From: Mesostigma viride
Lineage: Eukaryota; Streptophyta; Mesostigmatophyceae; Mesostigmatales; Mesostigmataceae
Reading direction: 5' to 3'
Length of the DNA stretch: 64,000 nucleotides
Assembly: GCA_009746045.1 (NCBI GenBank)
Contig: RPFO01000079.1
Coordinates: 941,285 to 1,005,284 of the forward strand
The notes under the pieces are model-generated. The model ran no database searches. It had not been told where the DNA came from and worked only from the letters and a program-made list of their open reading frames with translations. Made by a program: the position numbers and the translations under genes. Shown piece after piece: positions 29,301-37,916 of this stretch. Position 1 is the first letter of the stretch. Every line of letters begins with the position of its first letter.

Positions 29301-31151
29301 AAGTCGAACAACTCCCTTCTCAATCGGGAGCACAACATCCGCCTCCTCCCCCTCCTCCTGGGAAGACCCCTCCGCCGCCCCCCCCCCACCTCCTGGTAAG
29401 GCCCCTCCGCCGCCTCCTCCCCCTCCTCCTGGTAAGACCCCTCCGCCGCCTCCACCCCCACCTCCTGGGAAGACCCCTCCACCTCCTCCTCCCCCTCCTC
29501 CTGGTAAGACCCCTCCGCCGCCTCCCCCCCTCCTCCTGGTAAGACCCCTCCGCCGCCTCCCCCCCCTCCTCCTGGGAAAAAAGGAGAGCAGCCAGCGAAA
29601 ACGGAACAACAGCAGGCGACAGACAAAAAAGAAGAGACCGGAGTACCGGAGCTGCCCCGAAAAATGCGTGAGCCTCTTAATCGGGCTGCGTTAGAGAGAA
29701 GGGAGAAACGCCTGATGGACAACATGCTGCAGACGGTAAGAGAGGAGAAGGTGAGAGAGGAAGTTGCTGCTGAGCTCGCACAAATGGTCGAACAAGCAGG
29801 TGGGTCCGTGTTAGATGTACCGGACATTGTGACAGAATTCAATCCTGATAAAGTTACAAAGACTTATAAACAAGTTTTGAAAGAGCAAGCCGATTATGCT
29901 CTCAAGATGAAACGAGGGGAAGAAGAGGAGATACGATTAGCAGCAGAAGCTGTAAAAAAAGAAGAGGAAGAACGAAAGGCATTAGCCGCTAAAACCAAAT
30001 CAAAAAAGAAGAAGGGGGAATTTTTAGAAGTAGGAATAAAACCTGCGCGCGGATCGACAGTTAAACCGAATGAGAACGCGAAAAAGATAGCAGAAATGAT
30101 AAACGAAGGTAACTTTGAACCGATGTCGAAGCCAAGACAGCGGCTGATACGGGGGAGTGGTACGGATTTTCATAAACTTGCTTTGATCCCGCAAGCGGCG
30201 CAAATAACTCCAGGTAATATATACCAACTTCTTGCGGCTCCTCCACCCGATCCAAAGAAGCCAGATGATTTGTTCACTCAACTCGTGAACAGCCGAGTAT
30301 GGTATAGCACAAAGGACACAAAACACGCAAGCAATATGCTTATAGAAGGAGTTCACGACGAGGCGATGCGGATTTATAACGATTTTCACGACTTTGATCA
30401 ACACGGGATTAGGCGCAAATTCGCTCCGTTTATCACTTCCTCATGTGGCAAATCGCACAAGGACGGTACCATGGAAGTGATGGATGTTCAATCATTTATG
30501 AAAAAGAATATGAAAGGCGGAGGAATGCTGAACACGACACGAAAGGACGTTTCGATCAACGATGGCGACCATTTCGCCAAACAGTTCGTCCCCGTCGCGA
30601 ACAGCGGCGGAGGGGACTGCTTCTACCTCGCATTGGCGCAAGCGGGGGGGGGTCACGAAACCGATGCCGGGACGCCTCTCCCCGACGACGAGGCGCGCGA
30701 AATGGCGCGACGTCTACGCCGTGCGATCGTGAACGGATTTCCTCGCGATGTCCAGCAGTACGTCGTCAATCAGGAGCGGTGGCAGAGCGGCGAAGAAGGG
30801 GGTCCTGCGACCGACATCCTGCAACGTTATCAAGCCGCGCAATCCCGCGACGGGGAGTTCGCTCAGAGACCCGAGATCCTGTCGGCCGCGGCGTTCTTGA
30901 AACGGCCCATCGTGATTCATCGCGTGACGCCCGGGACGACGACCGAACACAGGGAGACGTACGGAGGCGGTCCCAAGTCTCCTATCCACTTGATGTTCAC
31001 GGGCCCGGCTGACAGCGGACATTTCCAGGCTCTTCGACGCGTGCGTCATTCTCCGCGGTCCGCGTCTGTGACTATGTTGAGCGACGAAGGCGCGAACGAC
31101 GACGAGGACGGAGACGCGGACTACGGGGAAGACGATGGAAACTACTTTTGA
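26313..31151 (+). CDS. Giant proline-rich protein with C-terminal OTU-like protease, three apparent frameshifts
   Basis: Three consecutive frames join into one product of about 1,613 residues if one C is counted as missing in each of three C runs, near 28031-28037, 29379-29388 and 29524-29530; the frame then returns exactly to the start frame. Order of parts: Pro/Thr repeats (DTPPLTSHVKKP units), KEI/PKD units, a long coiled coil, a formin-like PPPPPPGPPKP region, a helical domain, a PPPPPPGKTP array, another coiled coil, and an OTU-like cysteine protease with Cys at 30618-30620 (GGGDCFYLALA) and His at 31019-31021 (SGHFQAL). OTU enzymes remove ubiquitin. The breaks are probably sequencing errors, but real inactivation is possible. 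Confidence 0.6.
29337..29580 (+). repeat. PPPPPPGKTP coding repeat with C runs
   Basis: Five to six copies of a unit of about 14 codons encode polyproline followed by GK and a Thr or Ala. The DNA is almost pure pyrimidine on this strand, with C runs of 7-10 that hold two of the three apparent frameshifts. A related PPPPGPPKP array lies at about 28040-28230. Confidence 0.8.
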
Positions 31152-31197
31152 GATGCGGCGTTTTTTTTTTGGAAGAATATATCAATGTATTGGACTC

Positions 31198-31968
31198 ATG
31201 AAATGCGGCAAGAAAACGCAGAGCGGCGGACTCTGCTCGAACCCGGTTTCTCGTAAAGGTGGCTGCCACTTGCATCGCTCGTCCCACTCGGGCTCGCAGC
31301 GCAGACACAGACGTCACAGAATGCGCGCAGGCGAGGAGACAAAACTCACGGATTTGGATCCTCATCTTATGAGTCTCGTTGGATCACATCTGGGCGACGA
31401 AGACCTAGCGAATCTCGCGAAAGTAAACGTTGCACTCAACGAGACCGTTCCAGACATCATGGAAAACAACGAAGCCGCGCTGATGAAAGCACGTTTGGAT
31501 AAGGTCGAAGATGAACAAGCATACAACGAGATGTTACGAGAGAATAGGCGCATTTCAGTGCAGGCCAGATACGCGCAACCCCCCCGCCGCCTTCTGCCTT
31601 ACAGGACGGAGAATTATTATGATAACAATTATCTGGCTGAAGCGTTTCCGGACATATCTAAATTTTACAAAAACAGAGAAGATTTGTTCACGAATCTACG
31701 GGACAGGGAAGACCGTGAACAAGACATAAGTGACAGTGCCTGGAGGCATTCTCAAGGACAGTTACAGAATATGAGCACACGACCTGCACATATACGGAAC
31801 GCCAGGCTCGGGGGGTTGAGACGGCAGGTGGAGCGAGTAGGTAAATTTGTACCCGTGACGATGAAAAACAGAAGGGATGTTGGCTTGAGCAGCTTGCCCA
31901 CAGGTTATGATATGTTTGATCACGGAACCGCCAGTCGACGCACAAAACGTCGCCGGGGACGAAGGTAA
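31198..31968 (+). CDS. Cys/His-tagged protein with F-box-like region
   Basis: I start at ATG 31198, which opens directly with the tag MKCGKKTQSGGLC, CHLH and the basic RRHRRHR; the in-frame ATG at 31135 overlaps the previous gene. The product has 256 residues. Residues 45-95 (LDPHLMSLVGSHL...LAKVNVALNETV) have the Leu/Val/Asn spacing of an F-box, the adaptor that recruits SCF ubiquitin ligases. The rest is charged and helical. The C-terminus ends RRTKRRRGRR. F-box assignment is tentative; the tag is clear by comparison with seven other genes here. Confidence 0.6.
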   Translation: MKCGKKTQSGGLCSNPVSRKGGCHLHRSSHSGSQRRHRRHRMRAGEETKLTDLDPHLMSLVGSHLGDEDLANLAKVNVALNETVPDIMENNEAALMKARLDKVEDEQAYNEMLRENRRISVQARYAQPPRRLLPYRTENYYDNNYLAEAFPDISKFYKNREDLFTNLRDREDREQDISDSAWRHSQGQLQNMSTRPAHIRNARLGGLRRQVERVGKFVPVTMKNRRDVGLSSLPTGYDMFDHGTASRRTKRRRGRR

Positions 31969-32136
31969 CTGATTCCATTTATTCATCAAAATAGATACAC
32001 GATTCATCGCGTGCTTCTGCATGACCGTCTCCACCGGCGCAGTTGGATGATCTTAATGGTGACCTCGCCGGTCTACGGAAGCAGGTTTTTGACACACTTC
32101 CGCATGGTCCTTTAAAAGTTTCGGAATGGCGCGGCG

Positions 32137-32997
32137 CTACTGACGAATCCGCTTGGCGTCGCGCTCCTCCATCTGTTTCAGTCGCATCACCTTCTTGTTG
32201 TCCTTCACGCACTCCGCGTCCGCCACGTCAGCGTGAAGACCGTCCGCCTTGAAGATTGCTGAGAAGATTCCGCCTGTCTCCTTGGAGACGGCCACGGGGT
32301 TGTCCCCCGTCTTCCGGATCCGCTCGGTCTCCCTCCATTGGATGTAGGCCATCGCCAGAGACTGCCCCCTCGTGTTCGCGTCCCTGGTCGAGCCGGACGC
32401 GCGGTACACTTCGCGTAACTGCGCCGTCGTCTTGCCAGTGACGGTGACGTTGTTCGTGTCGTGCACGCGAGGGTAGAGCATGCCGCATCCTTTGTTCTTG
32501 TCCATGTACTCCTTGATGGTGGCGTTCAACTCCTTGGTCGTGTGCGAGCTCTGGATGCGTGGGTGCTCGTTCAAGTTCGCAAGAACACCGTCCTTGGCGT
32601 CGGCACGCTTCAGGATGTCCTCGGCCAGCGAGCGGTCCGCGTTCAAGTACCGCTCGAGAAGGATCGAGATACCGTCTCGGAACTTGGCGGCGAGCTTGCC
32701 CGGAAGAAGCATGATGATCTTCGTCAACCCCTGACAATCGGTAACCGGGGTGTCTCTCTGACCTGGGCCTGGGAATTTCCAGTTGTCGCTCACAGATACA
32801 ACCTCTGAATGTGCCTTCTGGAGCTTCGACCATATATCCCTAGGATTCTTGAATCCGAAGCAGGCCAGTGTGTCGAAGATAGAAATTCTTCCGTCCGGTG
32901 TCATGCGGATCTTGCCAGCAAACCTAGGGTCGTCCTCGGACCCATCGGTCGGGGTGAGGTACTTCACGATGGCCGCCATGGCCACGCGCGACGACAT
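32137..32997 (-). CDS. Bro/KilA-type antirepressor-like protein
   Basis: ATG 32997 gives 286 residues; ATG 32979 is an equally good alternative. The first half follows a familiar order in viral Bro/antirepressor-type proteins: TPDGRISIFDTLACFGF, then an interval and LTKIIMLLPGKLAAKFR, then ILLERYLNADRSLAEDI, where the LLPGKxAAKxR...RYL core recurs in algal and viral members. These act as DNA-binding regulators. The C-terminus is basic and helical (KQMEERDAKRIRQ). Assignment is from memory of the pattern. Confidence 0.5.
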   Translation of the reverse strand: MSSRVAMAAIVKYLTPTDGSEDDPRFAGKIRMTPDGRISIFDTLACFGFKNPRDIWSKLQKAHSEVVSVSDNWKFPGPGQRDTPVTDCQGLTKIIMLLPGKLAAKFRDGISILLERYLNADRSLAEDILKRADAKDGVLANLNEHPRIQSSHTTKELNATIKEYMDKNKGCGMLYPRVHDTNNVTVTGKTTAQLREVYRASGSTRDANTRGQSLAMAYIQWRETERIRKTGDNPVAVSKETGGIFSAIFKADGLHADVADAECVKDNKKVMRLKQMEERDAKRIRQ

Positions 32998-33243
32998 GGC
33001 CACCCACGATGACGAAGACGGAGACGATTTCTCCACGAGGTGAACGACCCTCTCCTATTTATGTCCGACCCTTCAACCTTCCACGAGAAAAAGTATCGCG
33101 TGGACTAATCGAACAGATGACACGTGTCATCTCATTTGATGACCACGTTTTCATTTATAACGTTCCAGACACATCCTGGGAAATTTCCAGTTCTCGACAT
33201 TAGCGAGAACTTCTGGGTGGGTATACTTGAGGTGTAGCTTTGA

Positions 33244-34278
33244 TCAGTTCCCACCGCGCTTCCGACCGCGGCCTCGAACCGCGCGCTTCCTCCTGCGCGT
33301 CTGCTTCAGACCGTGTTTGTCCGCTTCCGCGGAAAACAACGCGAACGCCTTTGAAGCCACCTTGCCGACTGTCGTGTCATTGCCGCCATATTTGTCGGGA
33401 TGTAGCAACTTAGCCGCCTGCCTCTTTTCGCCCATGTTCTTCGGAAATTTTTTCATGACACCCATGAATATCTTTCCGTACTCTTTGGCGGCCAAAGCCT
33501 CGCCAGGGGTCAAATTCGCGTCCGTTTTCGCCTGATTCCAGAATTGCTCGGGCGTTGTAGAGATCTCCTCCCACGCTTGACTCGGGAACTGAGGAGGAAC
33601 CCATTTCTGTTCCGGCTTAGAGTTCGCTCTTTCTTTCGCTCTTTCCGCGTTATATTTCGCTCTTTCCTCGTTATATCTCGCTTTTTCCTCCTTTTTGCGT
33701 TTCATGTCATTTTCCATCTTTTCATATTTTTCCGTGAATACCCTCTTTGCATTCTCGGCCTGTCGTTTCTCTTTCTCGTTGAAAGCCTCCGGGTGCTGTT
33801 GCATAAAGTCGTACCACGGATGATGACCAGGTTCAAATTCGAACGCGGTTTGACGGTACTTTTGCCAGTATTCCGCGCGTATCCGTTCGTCAGGGTCGTC
33901 TGAATTCGCTCTGGATTTATCGCGAATCGTCTCGCTGTTCCTTTCCGCTTGCCACTCCCTTTCGCCTTGTTTTTCTATGTCCTCGCGCGTGTTCTCGTAC
34001 CGTCTATTTCCCTCACTCCTCATCCTGTTCCTTTCCGCTTGCCACTCCCTTTCCTTGACCTCTTCATCCTCCTTCTGTGCCCGTTCGTATTTACTATACG
34101 CGGACTCCTTCAAACTTTGCGGTTCGGGGGCAGGCGGCTCTTGCACATTGTCATCCTGTCTCGCCCTGTGCCGGGGTCTGGACTTCTTGCCCCGCCCGTG
34201 AAGATGGCAGTATTTGCGTCTCTCCGCGCACGTGTTGCGACAATCCGCACCGCGCAACGTTTTCCCCTTACACTGCAT
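33244..34278 (-). CDS. Cys/His-tagged J-domain protein
   Basis: The 344-residue protein opens with the tag (MQCKGKTLRGADC, CHLHGRGKK, RPRHRARQ). Residues 50-225 form a long Glu/Lys/Arg coiled coil with repeated AERNR and NEERAKYNAERAKE words. Near residue 293 the sequence AAKLLHPDKYGGN holds the HPD signature of J-domains, which stimulate Hsp70, followed by a helix as in the family. The C-terminus is RRRKRAVRGRGRKRGGN. The J-domain sits at the C-terminal end and looks shortened. Recruiting host Hsp70 to the site marked by the tag is the inferred role. Confidence 0.65.
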   Translation of the reverse strand: MQCKGKTLRGADCRNTCAERRKYCHLHGRGKKSRPRHRARQDDNVQEPPAPEPQSLKESAYSKYERAQKEDEEVKEREWQAERNRMRSEGNRRYENTREDIEKQGEREWQAERNSETIRDKSRANSDDPDERIRAEYWQKYRQTAFEFEPGHHPWYDFMQQHPEAFNEKEKRQAENAKRVFTEKYEKMENDMKRKKEEKARYNEERAKYNAERAKERANSKPEQKWVPPQFPSQAWEEISTTPEQFWNQAKTDANLTPGEALAAKEYGKIFMGVMKKFPKNMGEKRQAAKLLHPDKYGGNDTTVGKVASKAFALFSAEADKHGLKQTRRRKRAVRGRGRKRGGN

Positions 34279-34342
34279 TTACATATATGCGTCATAAATT
34301 TATACTAGGCCAACCCGGCCATCGCATGCCACGTCGCGGATA

Positions 34343-34864
34343 TCAAATCATCTCCACGCGACGAGTGACCTGTCCGTCCTTGTACACGTGCGTCTTCGTG
34401 CACACTTCGTCCGCCGCTCGGACCAGTTCCCGGTGATTACGATCGAACAGGTAGCAACGGTACGTCACGTAGAACGTCCCAACGGGCATGGTGGGGTCCA
34501 AGTACACCCGCAGACCCGTATACGTTCTCGAATCCACGCAGTTCACGATCGTCAAGTCCTCGGGATCGAACTCCTCGTCCCCGATGACGACGCGGATCTT
34601 CGCGTCGCTCTGGATCCCCCTGATCACGTCGGACGAGGGCCAGCGAGGAGGAGTGAACACGTACCATCCGGTCTCCCCGTCTATCTCGAACGCGTTGAGG
34701 TAATTGATGATGTAGCGCGTCTCGGGCTCGTACGAGACGCACTTCGTCCACCCTTCTCCCACCTCCGTTCGCGGAGGCGTCTCTATGATCTTGACGGCGT
34801 CCGCGTGGAAGTGCGGCCCGAGTTCGTACACGGGCAGATCGTCTATGAACTTGTCGATGTCCAT
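34343..34864 (-). CDS. Hypothetical beta-rich protein
   Basis: The 173-residue product is acidic, rich in Tyr, Val, Asp and Pro, with alternating hydrophobic strands (YIINYLNAFEI, KIRVVIGDEEF, TFYVTYRCYLF). No membrane helix or known motif is present. It could be a virion or jelly-roll-type structural protein. It is followed upstream on the same strand by the membrane-enzyme candidate. Confidence 0.5.
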   Translation of the reverse strand: MDIDKFIDDLPVYELGPHFHADAVKIIETPPRTEVGEGWTKCVSYEPETRYIINYLNAFEIDGETGWYVFTPPRWPSSDVIRGIQSDAKIRVVIGDEEFDPEDLTIVNCVDSRTYTGLRVYLDPTMPVGTFYVTYRCYLFDRNHRELVRAADEVCTKTHVYKDGQVTRRVEMI

Positions 34865-34915
34865 ATCGGGTGTTGATGGATGCGGATATAATAACCGTCC
34901 GCGTGGGAACGAACG

Positions 34916-35326
34916 TCATCCCGCGCACGTCTCGTTCGCATACGAAGGGATGCAGATCGGTTCGGATATGAAACTGTACGACCCGGCGCTCATCACCACG
35001 TGCAAGAACGCGTGCCACACGTCGCCTTCGTGGGACAATCTGAGGATCCAGTAGGAGGTGGCGGAGTACGCGATCGAACCGAACAGGAGCATGACTTTCC
35101 ACGTCCACACCTCGCAGATAGCCGCGCACCAGAGGCTGTACATGACCATGAAGTGCACGATGCCCATATCCACTCCTCTGGCCACGGGATGGTACGTTGA
35201 ATGGTAGACTTGCGCCATGACCGCGATGGCGACCATCCCGTACCGCATCACGAGCGTGTGCTCTATTCTCCAGGCCTCTACAAGCGGCGCCAAGAAGAGC
35301 AAGGACGTGTAATTCAACAGTCTCAT
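34916..35326 (-). CDS. Multi-pass membrane protein with CREST-like His/Asp motifs
   Basis: The ATG at 35326 gives 136 residues with about four to five hydrophobic helices. Polar residues inside them are arranged as YHSTYH, then VDMGIVHF, then DVWHAFLH. This resembles the Ser/Asp/H-x3-H zinc site of the CREST superfamily (alkaline ceramidases, PAQR receptors and relatives), though the protein is shorter than usual and would lack one or two helices. If so, it would hydrolyse a lipid amide in a membrane. The family call is tentative. Confidence 0.45.
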   Translation of the reverse strand: MRLLNYTSLLFLAPLVEAWRIEHTLVMRYGMVAIAVMAQVYHSTYHPVARGVDMGIVHFMVMYSLWCAAICEVWTWKVMLLFGSIAYSATSYWILRLSHEGDVWHAFLHVVMSAGSYSFISEPICIPSYANETCAG

Positions 35327-35409
35327 GGTGTTTTCAGAGACTGGCACATAATTTGATGGACATTGTGACCGCGGGTCGAAAATGTCTTGCGCGATTAGTA
35401 TACGGTTGG

Positions 35410-36042
35410 ATGAAGTGCGGTAAGATCACGAGCACGACGCGCAAGAGGTGCGAGAACACGGTCACGACGAGAGGCGGGTGTCATTTGCACCGGACGCGGC
35501 AGAAAGGGCCGAAGAGTCACCGCGCGAAGGAGTGTCTCGTATGGCGAGACGAACAAAAGAAGCCAAATGTCAGTGCCGAGGATGTTGAAAATGCCGCTGC
35601 GTTGGAAGACATATTAACCAATAACACGCTCGTTACGGATAGACAGAACATGTATCTCGATCACATGCGCGCTGGTAACTTATACCCTTGGCGCAATGTG
35701 CCAGAAAAATTCTATAACGACACAAAAGCGAACTTGAAACGAATGGCACAACGAGAGGAGGATCTGGCAATCGCCGCCGGAACGGATCATGATGCACGAC
35801 GAAAACAGTACTATGACTTTTACGGAGTCGACAATTCATCCAGGACAAACAACGCATCGAACATCGCAGACTCGTTATATGACGACATTTACGGAAGTGG
35901 ACAGCCACCGATTCAGGGAACGAAGCCAATCGAAACAGACACCATGGGTTTTCATGAAGCGCTCGCCAACCAGCGACGTGTGCGGCGTCCAAGCAGATCT
36001 AAACATACACGTGGTGGACGTACGAAGTCCCGCGTCCGGTAG
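35410..36042 (+). CDS. Cys/His-tagged protein of unknown function
   Basis: From ATG 35410 the product has 210 residues; a start at 35353 would add 19. The tag reads MKCGKITSTTRKRC, CHLHRTRQK and KSHRAK. The body is charged and helical with a Tyr/Asp-rich part (KQYYDFYGVDN). The C-terminus is RRVRRPSRSKHTRGGRTK, close to the tail of the neighbouring SprT protein. No other domain is recognised. Confidence 0.55.
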   Translation: MKCGKITSTTRKRCENTVTTRGGCHLHRTRQKGPKSHRAKECLVWRDEQKKPNVSAEDVENAAALEDILTNNTLVTDRQNMYLDHMRAGNLYPWRNVPEKFYNDTKANLKRMAQREEDLAIAAGTDHDARRKQYYDFYGVDNSSRTNNASNIADSLYDDIYGSGQPPIQGTKPIETDTMGFHEALANQRRVRRPSRSKHTRGGRTKSRVR

Positions 36043-36081
36043 ACAGCGCATCGGGAATTTTATCGGGGATATCGGTAGTAG

Positions 36082-37890
36082 ATGACTCGCTGTACGCGGA
36101 ACACGATGCAGGGGAGACAGTGTCTCCACGCCGCCGCGGACGGGTATAAAACGTGCGCCACGCACCTGGCCTGTTCGAAGCGACGGAAATCCAAACACGT
36201 CGCGAGACAGCCAGGATGGTTGACGGAAGGCCCGCCTCTCCCGCCCGGCGTTTGGGATCAATTGCCGGCGGACGCCGTCCGCGCCATCGCGAAACGGTCG
36301 GGACAGCCCATGATCGACCCGCGAGGGATGAAATCCGGGATGAGCGGCCTGCTGAAAATGAAGGAGGAACAGGCGAAACCGCTTCTACAGGAGTTGAAGA
36401 AATTACCAAGATTTGGAACGACGCCTGATCAGGATAAGAGGAAAGATGAGCTAATATCCCAACTACAAAAGATTAGTCCGCAATGGGACCGTCTAGACAA
36501 TAAAAACGAGTTGCTACGAGACAACCGATGGAGACAGGAGAGAATCGACGAGAGATTGTTTCTGCATAGAAAGAGGGATCCGAACGATACGAAGACATGG
36601 TTCAACCCTCGAACGAAACGGTTCGAAGAGCCCGACCCTCGCGTCGAGTTATTCGAGCGCCGCACCGCAGGACTGGACCCGTCCGAGTTTCCAACCAAGG
36701 AAGAGTTTGAGAAGGAGTTAGCGAATTACTTGGATACTTTGCAAAGGGAAGGCCGCGACTTATTGGACGAACCGCGTCGTCGTGGCGCCCATTTTGACCG
36801 TCGGCCTTCCAAGGATATCCGCACGCGGCTGGATGAGACGCTTCCAACACTCGATGAACTGGCAATACCGATGAAGAACGTCGTAAGGGAACTCGAGACG
36901 CGTTTGGGGAAGCCACGCAACCAGCTCATGAAAAATGGGAAATTGGACCTCACCGATGCGGACCTCGACACGTTCGCGCAAGTGCTGAACAAACACGTAT
37001 TCGGCGGCGCTATGCCGTTGAAAGATGTTGTGATTCAATTTGACACGCCCGATATCGTAGCAAGGTTGGGTCGGATGGGAAGTTACGCGGGCGTCAATCT
37101 TAACAGGGGCAAGTACATCGGTTTAAACAAGAGTGACACTGAAGAAAGAGAAAATAAGATGCGGGATGACCCAATGTACGTTACGTACGTAGATGGCATG
37201 AAGCCAGACTCTCAGATGGAAACCATCTCGCGGCTGTTAGCACATGAGATGATCCACTCCTTTCAAGATCGTATGGCTGTTGACAAGAACGGTGAACCCT
37301 TAAGAGAGGTAAAGTACGATAATCACGGTCCGTTGTTCGAGAAGCTTAACCAGTTATACCTAGGTACACTGAACATGCCTCATATATTTAGAAATATTCC
37401 ATCCACTCGAGAACAGAGGGAAGAGATGCGGATAAAAATGCGGAAAGCGAAAGTTTGGGATCCAGCGGATAAAGGAAACCTATCTACAAAAGAGTACTAC
37501 GATGCGATCGATCAGATTGTGAAGAACGACGAATCAATGTTATCGCTGCAAGAAGCGGCGGACAGGCAGAGGGCGCGGAGAGAGGAGCAGGCAAAGGTCC
37601 GGCCGGCGGAGACGTACGAAGAGAGGTACGGCAACGACTGGTGGTACGATATGGCAGGCGACAGGTTCAAGGGAATGGAGTACAAGGGGACGGACGGATT
37701 CGAAGATGCGCTGGACACGCCTCACGTGGAAGGCGTCGCGGTCGTCGAGGATGTGCGCAAACCGGCCGGGGGCAAGCCGGTAGAAGATGGCGTCGTCATC
37801 GAGTGGCATGACGCGCCTGCTGGCCAGCGGCGAGTTAGACGTCCGCGGACACGTGGCGGTCGCGGGAGGTCGCGGGGTACGCGATTTTAG
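36082..37890 (+). CDS. Cys/His-tagged SprT-like zinc metalloprotease
   Basis: The protein has 602 residues. The tag variant is MTRCTRNTMQGRQC, CATHLACSKRRK, KHVARQ. The body includes a charged helical region, then a protease core: H388-E-M-I-H392 with a third ligand at H415 in DNHGPLF, 23 residues on, the HExxH...HGxxF layout of SprT/Spartan proteases. In cells these clear proteins crosslinked to DNA. The C-terminus is GQRRVRRPRTRGGRGR. Tag plus SprT suggests action on DNA-bound proteins of the viral genome or host chromatin; the target is inferred. Confidence 0.7.
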   Translation: MTRCTRNTMQGRQCLHAAADGYKTCATHLACSKRRKSKHVARQPGWLTEGPPLPPGVWDQLPADAVRAIAKRSGQPMIDPRGMKSGMSGLLKMKEEQAKPLLQELKKLPRFGTTPDQDKRKDELISQLQKISPQWDRLDNKNELLRDNRWRQERIDERLFLHRKRDPNDTKTWFNPRTKRFEEPDPRVELFERRTAGLDPSEFPTKEEFEKELANYLDTLQREGRDLLDEPRRRGAHFDRRPSKDIRTRLDETLPTLDELAIPMKNVVRELETRLGKPRNQLMKNGKLDLTDADLDTFAQVLNKHVFGGAMPLKDVVIQFDTPDIVARLGRMGSYAGVNLNRGKYIGLNKSDTEERENKMRDDPMYVTYVDGMKPDSQMETISRLLAHEMIHSFQDRMAVDKNGEPLREVKYDNHGPLFEKLNQLYLGTLNMPHIFRNIPSTREQREEMRIKMRKAKVWDPADKGNLSTKEYYDAIDQIVKNDESMLSLQEAADRQRARREEQAKVRPAETYEERYGNDWWYDMAGDRFKGMEYKGTDGFEDALDTPHVEGVAVVEDVRKPAGGKPVEDGVVIEWHDAPAGQRRVRRPRTRGGRGRSRGTRF

Positions 37891-37916
37891 TTCGCGTTTA
37901 TTGTATCGTGTCGCGG

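Noticed and set aside
28031-29530. Programmed ribosomal frameshifting in the proline-rich giant gene
   Set aside because: Three separate shifts, each in a C run and each off by one in the same direction, are more simply read errors or decay.
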